DNA of 64,000 bases from positions 670,625,087-670,689,086 of the forward strand of contig NC_045426.1 of assembly GCF_902635505.1 (NCBI RefSeq), written 5' to 3'. Positions 31,846 to 42,692 of this stretch are shown in pieces. A program made the translations under genes and the position numbers. The notes beneath the pieces are model-generated. The model did not search any database. It was not told the origin of the DNA and was given only the letters and a program-made list of their open reading frames with translations. Each line of letters begins with the position of its first letter. Positions within the stretch are counted from its first letter, which is position 1. The DNA comes from Sarcophilus harrisii. Lineage: Eukaryota; Chordata; Mammalia; Dasyuromorphia; Dasyuridae.

Positions 31846-34288
31846 TGTTATGCCAAAGTTCCCTTTTAATGGGGTGACCAGTTCCTCCAATTGTCCTATT
31901 TCTTAATTCTGCCTTAGATTATGACCGTCCCCTCTTAATGGTTGAGATAAAGGTTTTATAGACATTCCTTAATGTCATTAAAATATCAGTAACCTCCTTC
32001 TATGAGGTTATCCCCACCTAGGTCTCCTTCCATTATGTCATTGTTCTTGTTATTCCATAAAAGACTCCCTGCCCCAATATTTGGTTATAGGCTCTTTGAG
32101 ATGATAGTCTCATCTAGCCCTGGGATCCATTGGTCCCAGTATATCTCTCCATTTAATAAATTATTGAATTGGTCTCATTAATAATCTCTGTCTTACTCAG
32201 TTTCTTTAGCATTACATTTGGAGGCCACCCAGCGAGATAATTAGAAAATGAGCAGGATAAGAGATGAGACTTTGGGGTCTCTGCCTTGGGCTGGGGTGAC
32301 TGCGAATCTGAATCTTGGCCTGGAGAGGTCGGGCCCTCCTGGATTTGTTTCCAGAGCCTCTTGGAAAGAGAGCAGTTTCCAGCCAAAATAGCCTGATGAT
32401 AGACAACCTCATTTTGGCCACAGGAGAGTAAGTTTGTCTGGGTACCTTTTGGGGTACCATCTGGCTATGTCTTAAGACTTGTTTTGTTTGTTTGGTTTGG
32501 TTGATTAGTGAATAACCGGACTAACCTGGACACGGTTGCACGGTTGTATGGTCGTCACTTTTGGGGTGCCCTTGGGGTACCGGTTGGTTTGGTTTATTAG
32601 TGAATAACTGGACGTGGGGTCACTTGGGGTGCCCTTTTGGGGGGTGCCATTTGCTTGGTTGATGAGTGGCCTACTGGACGCGGAGGTCGCTACTGGAGTG
32701 TGATCGAGACACTGCCGCCTCAAAACTCTTTTCCTGGAGCAGATGCTTTGCTTGAGGAAACTCTTTCTGTCCAACTCTTTTCCAGAGACAAAGGCCCATC
32801 CTTTGCATTCTAAGTATATACATTTGAAAATGGAACTTAGTTTCCCTGCTTGGGTCATCCTGTGTTAGTTATAATGCCAGCCCCTCCCGCTTTTGCATGC
32901 TCAGGGGGCTATCTACAAAGACTGGGGGTTTTAAAAACGCCATTCGGTTTAGCTTTAATGTTAGTGTCCTACTGAATGTTGTAATTGTGCAGTCTAAGTG
33001 TGATCAGTGTTCTGTATGTCTTGTATGTTATTGGACAGTCTAGTTGTGCTCTGTGTTCTATGTGATTTTTGTGAAATTGTTTGTAATTTGTTGTTTTTCG
33101 GTAACTTAAGAGCTCTGTTAAGAACAATGATCAAATTTGGGAATTGGTTATTTCAATACTGAACTCCAGCTGGTGAAAACATTTGATTAGGAATTTAAAG
33201 ATGATTCTAAATTTGGGAAATGAATTGGTTATCCTTAAGTATAAGATCTTAAGGGAACAGTAGCTTGTTAAAGAAGTTCTGTTAACTTGGCCTGAAAGAG
33301 GTCATGTGCCTCTAATTTTACCTAAAGTATGTAACAAGGACTTTTCTGAAAGTTTCAAGTATGGCCAAGTTGAGGCTTAGGAGAAGTCCATTGGGAATAA
33401 TGGCCACCTGGGGCCAGAAAGAGAGAAAGAAACTGTTGTTTTATTATTTGAAATGAGATAGAAATGGATTATATGCTTTAAATCCAGCTCTGTTGGACAT
33501 GTAGGTTGGGATTCCCCCACCCACCCACTGATTTCTGCTACTTTAAATGTTGGGTGGGGTAGGGATCTTTTGTAAAGGTTTAAACTCGACCCCCACTGCT
33601 GCTACTTCAGCTATAGGAGCCATTTAGTTAGCCTGGAGTGAAATTGAGTTCGACTTCACTTCCCACCCTTCCAATCTGGTCATTAGTAATCATTATATCC
33701 TAAATACTTGAGCAAATAAGTATTTGGTCTGGTCATCTATTGGTTACTAGATATTGTGTCTGGATATTCAAGTTTTTTTTAAGGTTTTTAACTAATGAAA
33801 GGCCACATCTTGTAGCAGTCCTTGTGGACTTTCTATCTCAGACTGTTCTAACTTTTCTTTGTTAGATTTGTTTTTATTTCTAGATTTGGTCAAATTGCAG
33901 ATATAATGACTTGCTTCTGGGACCTAGTTAAAACCTTTGTTTGTCAGCTCGCCACACTACAGACCCATCCCCCTCGTGTACTGAGCATCATCCCTGTTCA
34001 GCTTGAAGAAGCAAATGACAGCCATCGCCCACTTTTCCTGATGTAATTTGGACTGATTGGGGGTGGGGGTGGGAAAGTGATTGACTTGTTAGAATTTTCA
34101 CTGTTACTACTGTGCTGTGTTTAAGACTTGGAATGGAAATTGTTAAACTTGTGTAACTATTGCTGCTATGTTTGATCTGTTATGTATATGCAAATGTGTA
34201 TGATTTATATGTGGGATGGAGGGGAGGAAAAGAAATAGGACAATTGGAGGAACTGGTCACCCCATTAAAAGGGAACTTGGGCCTAACA
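31846..34288 (+). mobile_element. Non-coding ERV-like element with 5' LTR and an inverted LTR end at its right border
   Basis: A 5' LTR (31846-32216, about 370 bp) of the same family as the two solo LTRs is followed 2 bp later by a primer-binding-site-like stretch (32219-32238). The latter is closest to the 3' end of a tRNA-Thr, by memory. About 2 kb of internal sequence follows with no gag, pol or env recognisable; 32.5-32.7 kb holds leader-like repeated motifs (TTTGGGGTGCCCTTGGGGTA). A purine tract lies at 34213-34234. Instead of a 3' LTR, the right border is a reverse-complement copy of the LTR start (34230-34288 versus 31846-31904, two differences in 59 bp). It is a broken, non-autonomous fossil. 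Near-identity of the borders suggests modest age. Confidence 0.8.
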
Positions 34289-34387
34289 AAAGTGGGTTAT
34301 ATGCTTTCATCACTACCCAATCCTTACTGATATATTTGAAGTTCAGCACAGAATAATGAGATTGGTGTAGGACGACTGTCACCAAAT
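34289..34387. other. Short spacer, nothing recognised
   Basis: AT-rich unique DNA between two LTR elements. Confidence 0.4.
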
Positions 34388-34832
34388 GTTGGCGTTCAGT
34401 CATGTGGCAAATTCACAATGGCCATTCTCGGACAAAAAAATAGGTTTATTTGGAAAAGTTACACCCAAAATAAAGAGATACAATCGACACCAAGAATGGT
34501 AAAAATGAAATAGATTTGAGAGAGCAATTGGGTTACCAAGGAAAGGAGTTTGGAAGAATCCATTAAAGGAATATACCATGAGGTGGGAGTATGCCATTGA
34601 CTAATTAGTTAAATCAATGATGGGATTTACTACCCTAAAAGAGTTCGTTAGTTATAAGAAGGAAAAAGGTACCATGAAGTTTAGTGGGGGGATGAGAGGA
34701 AAGATACCAGGAGCTGTGGGGGCAGAGAGAGGAGAAAGACTCTGGAGGCAGAACACCTATGGCAATCCAACCCAAAAAGGATTCAGCCAAGATGGACACA
34801 ATTATAGGGGAAATTTAACCTCAGGGGTTTGA
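34388..34832 (-). mobile_element. Probable solo LTR of another family, minus strand
   Basis: Read in reverse it starts TGTCAAACCCC and ends GAACGCCAACA. It has a TATA-like CTTATAAC and an AATAAA (complement of TTTATTT at about 34444) in the expected order. I could not find matching target duplications, so the borders are uncertain. A fossil. Confidence 0.45.
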
Positions 34833-35400
34833 CATAACTTGGATTTCTGAATGGACGCAGCAAAGTGGGGCTACCTAAGACCTCCATAGGGGATGAGATC
34901 ATTAGGTTGAACTAATCCCCATCAGTGCCCTTCTAGACTTGTCTCAAGTAGAAATTTTATCAGTATTTTAAGGCTTTCTTGGCCAATTCCACCTAATAAC
35001 TCAGGACTTCATCACTAAACACTTGTAAAGCATTTACTTCTCTGGCTCCCAGCTAAAATCCCACTTTCTATAAGAGGCCTTTTCTCAAACATTCTTAATA
35101 TTATCATCTCCCTCTTGATGATTATCATCAATTTATCCTGTCTATATTTTGTCTGTACATAGTTCTTTGCATATTGTTTCTCCTATTAGAATGTGAGCTC
35201 CTTGAAAGCAGGACTGCTGTTTTGTTGTTATTATTTTTGTTGTTTTATTTCTGCCTTTCTTTGAATTCTCAGGCTAAGTCAAGGGCTGACACCTAGTAGA
35301 GTTTAATCAAACGTTAATTTAATAATTGATTTGTAATTAAATTAAATTAAATGCTTGTTGATTTCATTTAAATGCTTGAGTTCATCAAGGACTCAGGAAG
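34833..35400 (+). mobile_element. Unassigned, then L2 3' end (35030-35335)
   Basis: TCTCTGGCTCCCAGCTAAAA, TTAGAATGTGAGCTCCTTGA and AGGGCTGACACCTAGTAGAG are L2 3' landmarks. 34833-35030 is unassigned. Confidence 0.55.
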
Positions 35401-35614
35401 TTTTCACCTTTTCCCCATCTTTTTTATTTTATTTTATTTTATTTTTTTGGTGAGAACAGCTGGTGGGGGATAGGGCTCACCCACCCACCTAAAAGAAATC
35501 AGTGGCTGGCTGATTTTATTATTATAGGATGGGGCCAGATTGGGAAAGACTTTAGATGTCAAACTAAGAAGTTTTTATTTTAACCTAAAGGTAATAGAGA
35601 ATAGCTAAAGTTTC
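35401..35614 (+). mobile_element. Mammalian-wide repeat scrap (unnamed family)
   Basis: GATGGGGCCAGATTGGGAAA, then AGATGTCAAACTAAGAAGTT match the 'aggccttgaatgccaggctaaggag' family also seen at 36.8, 40.8, 41.5, 47.0 and 52.2 kb. Confidence 0.5.
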
Positions 35615-35785
35615 TTTTTTCTTCTTTTTTTGGTTTTTGCTGAGGTAGTTGGGGTGAAGTGACTTGTCAGGGTCACCCAGCTAGGAAGTGTTAAGTATCT
35701 GAGGCTGAACTTGAACTCAAGTCCTCCTGACTTCAGAGCCGAAGTTCTTTTCACTATTCCTAACTACCCCCTGAAGTTTCCAAGT
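35615..35785 (-). mobile_element. tRNA-headed SINE, minus strand
   Basis: TTGCTGAGGTAGTTGGGGTG, AAGTGACTTGTCAGGGTCAC, TTGAACTCAAGTCCTCCTGA and CTTCAGAGCCGAAGTTC. Confidence 0.8.
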
Positions 35786-36104
35786 AAGGGAAGTTACAAG
35801 GATAAAATAGTGAAGAACTGTATTAGAGACTTTAGCAACTTTTTAGTCTTCCCCACTGCTAGTACCTTCTATGTGAGATTACCTTCCATTTTCCCTTTGT
35901 CTTGTGAGGTATATGTGAGGGAAGTCCAGTACTTCCTGTGTGAAGGCTTTGCTGAGCTCTTTTCAAGGCTGCTCATTTATCTTTAGTATTTACTTTCACA
36001 CAACTCTCACCTGGGATTCCAAGAAGCTGTAGTTTGTGCAGTGGACACACGCTGGTAAAACATCTCAGCAGATGGGCTAAAGCAGGTAGAGGGTAATCAA
36101 GAGA
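35786..36104. other. Intergenic, nothing recognised
   Basis: A 91-codon open frame (35711-35986) starts in the SINE and has no recognisable product. Confidence 0.4.
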
Positions 36105-36345
36105 TTTTTTTTTAAATTTTTCTTTCCATTTAATAATATTTTATTTTCCCAATTACACGTCAAGACAGTTTTCCACATTCATTTTTGTAAGATTTTGAAT
36201 TTCAAATTTTTTTCTTCCTTCCTCTCTTCTCTCCTCTCTTCCCAAGATAGCAAAAAAGCTGATATACATGTACAATCATTTTAAATGTTTTCATATTAAT
36301 CATGTTGGGAAAGAAAAATCAGAACAAAAGGGGAAAATTATGACC
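36105..36345 (-). mobile_element. Older L1 3' UTR, minus strand
   Basis: TTTCCCAATTACACGTCAAG, a CTTCC-rich run, ATACATGTACAATCATTTTA and CATGTTGGGAAAGAAAAATC. Confidence 0.7.
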
Positions 36346-36660
36346 CCTTTCCACCCAAGAAATTTTTACATGACGCCAAGTATATGGTATATAAATAAAA
36401 CATTTACTATTAATAAATTTATTTAAAAACAATTCTTCCGTATATATATAATTTTACAAATTTTAATTTAGTAAAATTTCACAAATAGGCAAATTTGCAT
36501 ATTAGTGAGATGGATGCACTTGTTTATTTTTACTTAAAAAAATTTTAAATCTTGGTGAAATATTTGATATTTTTTAGGCTTAAATTTTTCACGACTTCCG
36601 ACATTCAGTTATGCAACCCCAAATTGTGAGCCACAGTTTAAGAAGCTTTGGACCAAATGA
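36346..36660. mobile_element. DNA-transposon-like remnant
   Basis: Left GAAATTTTTACATGACGCCA; right CATTCAGTTATGCAACCCCA and GAGCCACAGTTTAAGAAGCT. This matches the 'gaccccacattcagttatgcgaccc' mammalian DNA element pattern. Confidence 0.5.
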
Positions 36661-37190
36661 ACTCTAAGATCCCTTTTTAGCTTTAAAACCACCATAGGGT
36701 TTTAAGGGATTCCTCCTCTGATTAGAGGCTAAGGCAAAATACAGCCCCGATCCTCAAGAAGTTCACTTTCTAAGGAGGGAGCGAGACGTGAAGATAACCA
36801 GGTGCATTAGAGTCACTTTCCAGAAGGTGCTGGGGGAGGGGACGGGTCCAACCTGCAAAGGCCCCCAGCAGGAGATGGGAATTTGAGCTGAGCCCAGTTG
36901 GAAGCTGGGAAGTCAGAGGCTCAGGCGGGGAGGAAGAGAGAGCATTCCGGGGCAAAGTAAAGAAGTCGGGACCTGGAAGATTAGCAAATTTGTTTCAGGA
37001 TTAGCAAATAGGGTTGTGTTGCTGGATCACAGAGGGAAAGAGAGCAAAGATAGGAAGAATTTGAATAATAGCAGATTTTATATTTGATCTTGGAAGTAAG
37101 AAGGACCCTCTAGAGTCTAGTTAATTGAGTAGGGGGCGAGAACAGCCCCCTACATGGTCAGCCCCGTGCTATATATATTTTTTTAGCCCT
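36661..37190 (+). mobile_element. Mammalian-wide repeat of the unnamed family
   Basis: GAGAGAGCATTCCGGGGCAA, AGCAGATTTTATATTTGATC and TTGAGTAGGGGGCGAGAACA. It contains a perfect 9-bp stem (GTAGGGGGC/GCCCCCTAC, 37129-37153). Confidence 0.45.
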
Positions 37191-37690
37191 GAATTTATTC
37201 TTTGATTTATAATAATAAGCATCAAAAGTACAAACGAGTTTCAATGGTGTGGATTTTTGCTCACGCTGCATTGCATAGTCAATAAAATAATCCCTACCCC
37301 CTCTCTTTCTCCCTCCCAATCCCGGGAGTTAAATAGCATTTATAGCGCCCTTTAGAATCTGCAGGGAATTTGCACACTTTATCTCGTTTAAAAAACTTTT
37401 TTTGGCATTGCTAAAACAGAAAAAAACAAGTTTATTTTGGGGGCTGCCCCCAGTCCCTGAGTCCTAATTTAGAAATAACAAAGTTTGCAAAAACACATTT
37501 CGCTGCCCTCCCTTCCCCCCACCCAAGTAAGGTGGGCTGCTGGACTTCCAGATAAAAACATCAAGTCCAAAACAAAAACTCGCTTCCTAGTAGATTGTTT
37601 GGGGAACTCCCATTACAAGATTAATCAGTCAAGTCTGGGAGGCTGCCTTTTGGTGTCCTTGTCACATCGCTGACCGGCCACTTTGTTCTG
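37191..37690. other. Intergenic, nothing recognised
   Basis: AT-rich then mixed unique DNA; no repeat or gene assigned. Confidence 0.4.
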
Positions 37691-37860
37691 CCGTTTTACC
37701 CGGCACCCATTCACACATGCTTTCCCATGTTTCTCTGCACTTCCCCTTTTTGTTGCTTCTTCCAGCCCAATAATATCCCCTTACATTCGTCCGCCACAGT
37801 TTGTTCAGCCATTCTCCCAAGCTCGGGCACCGGCTTTGTTTCCAGCGGCAAGCAAGGCTT
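37691..37860 (-). mobile_element. Ancient L1 ORF2 scrap, minus strand
   Basis: CCAGCCCAATAATATCCCCT, then GTTTGTTCAGCCATTCTCCC corresponds to the L1 'WLNKLW..MEYYC' region in reverse. Confidence 0.55.
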
Positions 37861-37899
37861 TATTTACAAAAAGCCCTGCCTAGCTCTGAATGCCAAAAG

Positions 37900-38060
37900 G
37901 ACCTTGAACTGCGAGGACTCTGCGAAACCCCGAGCTGGGAAACCTTCGGGCCGGCTCCCGGGAGGGCTCCGAGGGGGCCGGGGCCGGGGGCGCTGGGGCT
38001 CCTTGCTGGGAAGCAAGGCCCCCTGGGCAGTGACCCTGGAGATGAATTTATGTTCCCCTC
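37900..38060. promoter_or_regulatory. Orphan CpG-rich patch
   Basis: About ten CpGs in 100 bp (CTTCGGGCCGGCTCCCGGGA, GGGGGCCGGGGCCGGGGGCG) in otherwise CpG-poor DNA, 16 kb from the PTBP1 island. The open frames on both strands (up to 123 codons) are low-complexity and look accidental. Function unknown. Confidence 0.4.
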
Positions 38061-38830
38061 TGCAAGTCCTAACAGAGACATCTTTTCTCAAAAGATGACA
38101 GGCTAAGAAAGGAAAGGAAACAGAGCATTAAACGAGTTATTAAGAAGGTTATCGGGGAACTGGGGATGAATATATTTGGAGGATTTAGAGATCCACTCTT
38201 TATTTAGGGGGGTATACCTCCGAGAAGGGGTCCAGAGGCTTCCCCAGAGTGCCAACGGGGTCTATTATGTATCCTATTTATTAGGTTTGCTTTAAAAATT
38301 AGAGAGGTTTTAATCAGGACTAGGCAGCCTGATAGATTTTGTTTTCTTTGATCGATTAATGGGCAATTGAAGTGGGTTTGAGAGCTGATTTGTCAGCGTA
38401 GGTCGATGCTTTCTCTTTTAACTTATTGGTTGTTTTATGCATCATATTGTCCTAGAAGGGGTACTTAGCCACCATTCTCCCTTCTCCTTCCTTTCATAGC
38501 TTCCTAGTAGCCTTTTCCTGTTTTTTGTTCATTGTGTATAAAAAGAATCGACAGGTTTAGGGAACCTTATAAGTTGGGCCACCAATTTTTTTCTTTGGCT
38601 TCCCTACAGATTTGTAAATTCATTTCGTGGTGATTAAAGCAAAGGGTGAGCAAAGAACTTGGGTTTTCTTCCCTTTCTCTGGAATTGCTTCCCTTCAGGC
38701 CTTCAGACAGGCAACAGTCTTGGGACTATGGTCAGCTAGCAGATTTATTTATTACCCATTGATCCCCGCCCACTATGGGGATGCAGTGACCAAAATACAC
38801 TGCTTCCTCAAGTATACGCTCAGCATTTTA
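38061..38830. other. Intergenic; hAT scrap at about 38205-38265
   Basis: GAAGGGGTCCAGAGGCTTCC and CCAACGGGGTCT match the hAT-like family at 40.2 kb. The rest is unassigned. Confidence 0.4.
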
Positions 38831-39391
38831 TTTTATTATTATCTTTTTATTATAGCTTTTTATTTACAAGATATATGCATCGGTAATTTTTCAGCACTGA
38901 CAAATGCCAAACTTTTTGTTCCAACTTTTCCCCTTCTTCCCCCCCCCCCAACTCCCTCCCCCAGATGGCAGGTTGACCAATACATGTTAAATATGTTAAA
39001 GTATAAATTAAATACAACATATGTATACATGTCCATACAATTGTTTTCCTGCACAAGAAGAATCAGACTCTGAAATATTGTACAATTAGCCTGTGAAGGA
39101 AATCAAAAATGCAGGCGGACAAAAATAGAGGGATTGGGAATTCTATGTAGTGGTTCATAGTCATTTCCCAGAGTTCTTTCACTGGGTTGTAGCTGGTTCA
39201 GTTCATTACTGCTCTATTGGAACTGATTTGGTTCATCTTATTGCTGAAGAGGACCAGGTCCATCAGATTTGATCATCATATAGTATTGTTGTTGAAGTAT
39301 ATCATGATCTCCTGGTCCTGCTCATTTCACTCAGCATCAGTTCATGTAAGTCTCTCCAGGTCTTTCTGAAATCATCCTGCTGGTCATGAAA
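38831..39391 (-). mobile_element. Young L1 3' end, minus strand
   Basis: 11-bp target duplication TCAGCATTTTA at 38820-38830 and 39392-39402. 3' UTR with a C-run, then the ORF2 end (CATTTCACTCAGCATCAGTT, the LMLSEM region in reverse). Confidence 0.93.
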
Positions 39392-40009
39392 TCAGCATTT
39401 TAAAAGAAGGATTCTGATAGCCCTAATGCTGATAAAATCTCAGATAGAAAGAAACCAGCATTTATTAAGCACCTAATATGTGACCAGGTACTGTCCTATC
39501 TAAGTGCTTTACAAGGATTATTTCAATTATCTTATTGAGATATTTCTCTATCTCTTAATCTCAAATATTATATTTTATCATCTCGAATATCTCAAGTATT
39601 GTCTCTTATTTTTAACAATATCTCAAATATTATCTCATTAATCTTATCAACTCTTTGGGAGGGAAGTGCTATTATCTCCATTTTGCTGGAGCCAAGATTG
39701 AGACAGGGTGGAGATTAAGTGACTTGACCAGGTTCACACACAGCCAGTAATTGTCTGAGGCTGTACTTCAACTCAGATCCTTCTGGTTTCTAGGCCCAGC
39801 ACTCTATCCACGGTACCACCACGCTGCTTATGAAGTTGGAATGGACCTCTGAATACAGAAAATCAGAACTGGAAACTAAAAACTAGAATATTAGAAATGG
39901 AACTCTGAGAAGATGGGCTCTAGGGTCCCTTCCTGCTCTGGGGGATGTTGAAGCTGTAGAGTGGAATGAGATTTCCAAAGGAAGATTCAGAAAGTTCCAG
40001 ATCAGGTGT
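39392..40009. mobile_element. L2/MIR-type remnants
   Basis: 39436-39540 is L2-type (CAGCATTTATTAAGCACCTA). 39655-39835 is a MIR/CORE-SINE piece on the minus strand (GGAGATTAAGTGACTTGACC, CAGCACTCTATCCACGGTAC). The rest is unassigned. Confidence 0.55.
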
Positions 40010-40160
40010 GGAGCTAGCTAGGTGACATTAATGGATAAAAACAATGCCTCCAGGGTCAACAGAATCCGAGTTCAAATTTTACCTCATACATTTAATAGTT
40101 ATGTGACCCTGGGCAAGTCAGTTAAGCCTAAATGCCTCAAAAATAAATAAATATACTGTA
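40010..40160 (+). mobile_element. tRNA-headed SINE, diverged
   Basis: GGAGCTAGCTAGGTGACATT, CCGAGTTCAAATTTTACCTC and GACCCTGGGCAAGTCAGTTA. Confidence 0.78.
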
Positions 40161-40199
40161 TTTATACTGAAAGTATACTGAAAGGAAAGGACCTAGCAT

Positions 40200-40355
40200 A
40201 GAGGTTCTTGAACCTGGCTATGTTTTTTAATATTTCAATTAACTAATTCAATAATCGGTTTACTTCTGATACATCAGTCCTTTGAAAAGGGGTCCAGAGG
40301 TTTCCTCAGAATGTTAAGGGGGTCCACGACACAAGATTGAGAACTGGTCCTGTGG
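40200..40355. mobile_element. hAT-like DNA transposon remnant
   Basis: GAGGTTCTTGAACCTGGCTA at the left; AAGGGGTCCAGAGGTTTCCT and AGATTGAGAACTGGTC at the right. Confidence 0.55.
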
Positions 40356-40389
40356 CTCAGAGGGACCTCGGAAGGTAGACTATAGCATG

Positions 40390-40964
40390 TCAGAGCTGGG
40401 AGGAACCTTAGAATAAAGAACATAGAATGTTTGATGGGATAGAACAAGAAGTTATGGAATGCTTACAGTGTGTGTAAGACCAGTAGAGCCTGAGCATACA
40501 ATACAAAAACAAAAAGGAAAGATGCTCCAAAGAGCTTAAGTACTTTTGAGGGGAGGGTGGTCCATGGACAGGTGAGTATATACAGGATAAATTGAGAAGG
40601 CAAGAATCAGGAACAGCAGGGGGTGGGGAGAGAAGCTTCCCCTAGGAGATGACATGGAAGCTCAGATAGGATCCTAGGAGGAGGAGGAGAAGTACTTTAG
40701 AGAAGCGGCTTTAGTCTTGGGTGATGGGCCCTGTTTAGGGAACAGGACTTAGACTCTGTTGGCTGGAATGAGAGATGGTGCAGATCAGTAATGTGCACTA
40801 ACTCTAGAGAAGCGAGGCTGGTGCCAGAAGGGTTATAAATTCCAGAGGAATTTTCACTTTATTTTGCAGGTCAGAGGGAGCCACAAAAGGGGGGAAACAC
40901 AGTAGGCCTGTGTCTTAGGAGAGGGGAGAGACATGAATCTAGCACTCTGATTAGGAAGCTGGTG
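40390..40964 (+). mobile_element. L2-like scrap and mammalian-wide unnamed repeat
   Basis: 40440-40610 is L2-like. 40760-40964 carries AGGTCAGAGGGAGCCACAAA and GGAAGCTGGTGCAATAG, matching the unnamed repeat family. That repeat appears to continue at 41412. Confidence 0.45.
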
Positions 40965-41169
40965 CAATAGATTGTATGATTTGGAATTAGGAAGACTTGG
41001 ATTCAGATATTGCTTCAGAAACTTACTAGGGGTGGAAGTTAGGATAAGTCACTTGATTTCTTTCAACCTTAGTTTCTTTATTTGTAAATAGGGTTACTTA
41101 TAGTATCTCTCTCCCATAGGGGATTGTATGTGATTTGCAAACCTGCACATATTATGTAGGTACCAGTTA
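40965..41169 (+). mobile_element. MIR/Ther-type SINE
   Basis: ATTAGGAAGACTTGGATTCA, AGGATAAGTCACTTGATTTC and CAACCTTAGTTTCTTTATTT. Confidence 0.75.
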
Positions 41170-41412
41170 TTAGCATCAGTTAGGTGGCACAGTGGTAACA
41201 GCACTGGGTCTGAAGTCAGGAAGATTCCTTCCACTTCCAAGTTCAAATCCAGCCTCAGACATGTATTAACTGTGTGACTCTGGGCAAATCGATTTACCCT
41301 GTTTGCTTCAGTTTCCTCATCTGTGAAATGAGCTGGAGAAAGGAAATGGCAAACTAGTCCACTATCTTTGCCAAGAAAATGCGAAAAAGGTTGGACGCGA
41401 TGAACAACAAAG
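41170..41412 (+). mobile_element. Mar-1-like CORE-SINE, full length
   Basis: GTTAGGTGGCACAGTGGTAA, GTTCAAATCCAGCCTCAGAC, GCTTCAGTTTCCTCATCTGT and TTTGCCAAGAAAATGCGAAA, ending GATGAACAACAAA. Confidence 0.9.
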
Positions 41413-41663
41413 CTATTACTGTCATAGTCCAGGGAATAGACCTGAGCTAAGGTAGTGACTGTGTGAGTAGAGAGAAGGGGACAGATAGGAGATGTTTTAA
41501 AGGTAGATCAAGATGTAACATGGTTTAGATATGAAGAATGAAAGGAATTGAGAATGATTCCATAACTGTGAACTTGGGACTAAAAAGATTTTGTCTTGTA
41601 TCTAGAGAATTTTAGAGGAGGGTGGATTTCTGATAATGAATCCTGTTTTGTTCATATCAAAGG

Positions 41664-41701
<38 letters not shown>

Positions 41702-41812
41702 CTAAAAGATAGACAATTGGAAAAATCCATCAGTCAGTTGGCAATTTGGATCTAGAGCTCAGAGTAAGAAACCCCAGGAGATAGATTATTAGAACTGAAA
41801 GGTCCTTAGCAT
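41413..41812 (+). mobile_element. Mammalian-wide unnamed repeat with (TG)n
   Basis: TAGTCCAGGGAATAGACCTG, AAGGGGACAGATAGGAGATG and GTCAGTTGGCAATTTGGATC. 41664-41700 is (TG)n. It is probably the continuation of 40760-40964, split by the two SINEs. Confidence 0.5.
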
Positions 41813-41995
41813 ATTGGATTTGTCTATTTCTACCATGTTTAACATATATGGACTACTTTCCATCTAGGGGAGGAGATAGGGGAAGGGGAAGAAAAATTGG
41901 AACATAAGGTTTTACAAGGGTTAATGCTGAAAAATTATTTATACATATGTTTGAAAATAAAAGGCTTTAATAATAATAATAATAGTAAAAAAAAG
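41813..41995 (+). mobile_element. L1 3' UTR fragment
   Basis: TTCTACCATGTTTAACATAT, GGGGAGGAGATAGGGGAAGG and TGAAAATAAAAGGCTTTAAT, then an AAT-rich tail. Confidence 0.85.
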
Positions 41996-42446
41996 AATAT
42001 TGGCTATGGCAGGAACCTTTGTGCCTAGAACATTAAAGAGATAATAGCCAACAAATAGTGAAATAGTCTGGCTGGATGATCCAGTAGCTGGAGCATTGTC
42101 TGGTGTCTAGAGTCAGTAAGGACAATGGGGAGTACTTCACCCATGGGCTGTCAACATGTTCAACTGTGTAGGGCCCGAGGGCAGGAGTCCCAGACTGAAT
42201 GGAATATTTTGCCTGGTTTCTGGCCTGGATTCAGAAAGTTCCTGATTAGATATAGAAGTCTAAATTTCTTGACTGCTGTAGAGGATGCTAATCCAAGCAG
42301 GGAGCAGCAGCAGGTCTGTGTTGACCTGGCCTTGGTGGAAGGCTGGATGGTTATGCATTGGTACAAAGATTTGGAAAAGCAACTAAGGATTCTGTAAAGG
42401 TGACTAAAGTGTTGCTATTGTATGACCCAAAGATTCTACTGTCAGG
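41996..42446. other. Intergenic, mostly unassigned
   Basis: A 90-codon open frame at 42125-42397 has an overlapping frame on the other strand and no recognisable product. 42390-42446 resembles an ancient L1. Confidence 0.35.
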
Positions 42447-42692
42447 CTGCAGTTATTTTTGTCAGTCATGTCTGACTCTTCATTTAAGGTTTTCTTGGTA
42501 GAGATACTGGAGTTATTTGCCATTTCCTTTTCCAGCTCATTTCACAGATGAGGAAACTGAGGCAAATAGGATTAAGTGATTTGCCCAGATTCTGGGCACT
42601 GTCTGAGGCCAGATTTGAAACAGGTTTTTTTTGTCTCCAGATTGAGCACTCTTTTTCACTGTGCCTATGTAGCTGCCCAAGGAGATCTATAA
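42447..42692 (-). mobile_element. Mar-1-like CORE-SINE, minus strand
   Basis: TTATTTTTGTCAGTCATGTC, AGGTTTTCTTGGTAGAGATA, TTTCACAGATGAGGAAACTG and TGTGCCTATGTAGCTGCCC. Confidence 0.82.

Noticed and set aside
37129-37153. Perfect 9-bp stem with 7-nt loop as a terminator or hairpin RNA
   Set aside because: It lies inside an old interspersed repeat; a short stem like this is expected by chance in GC-rich text.
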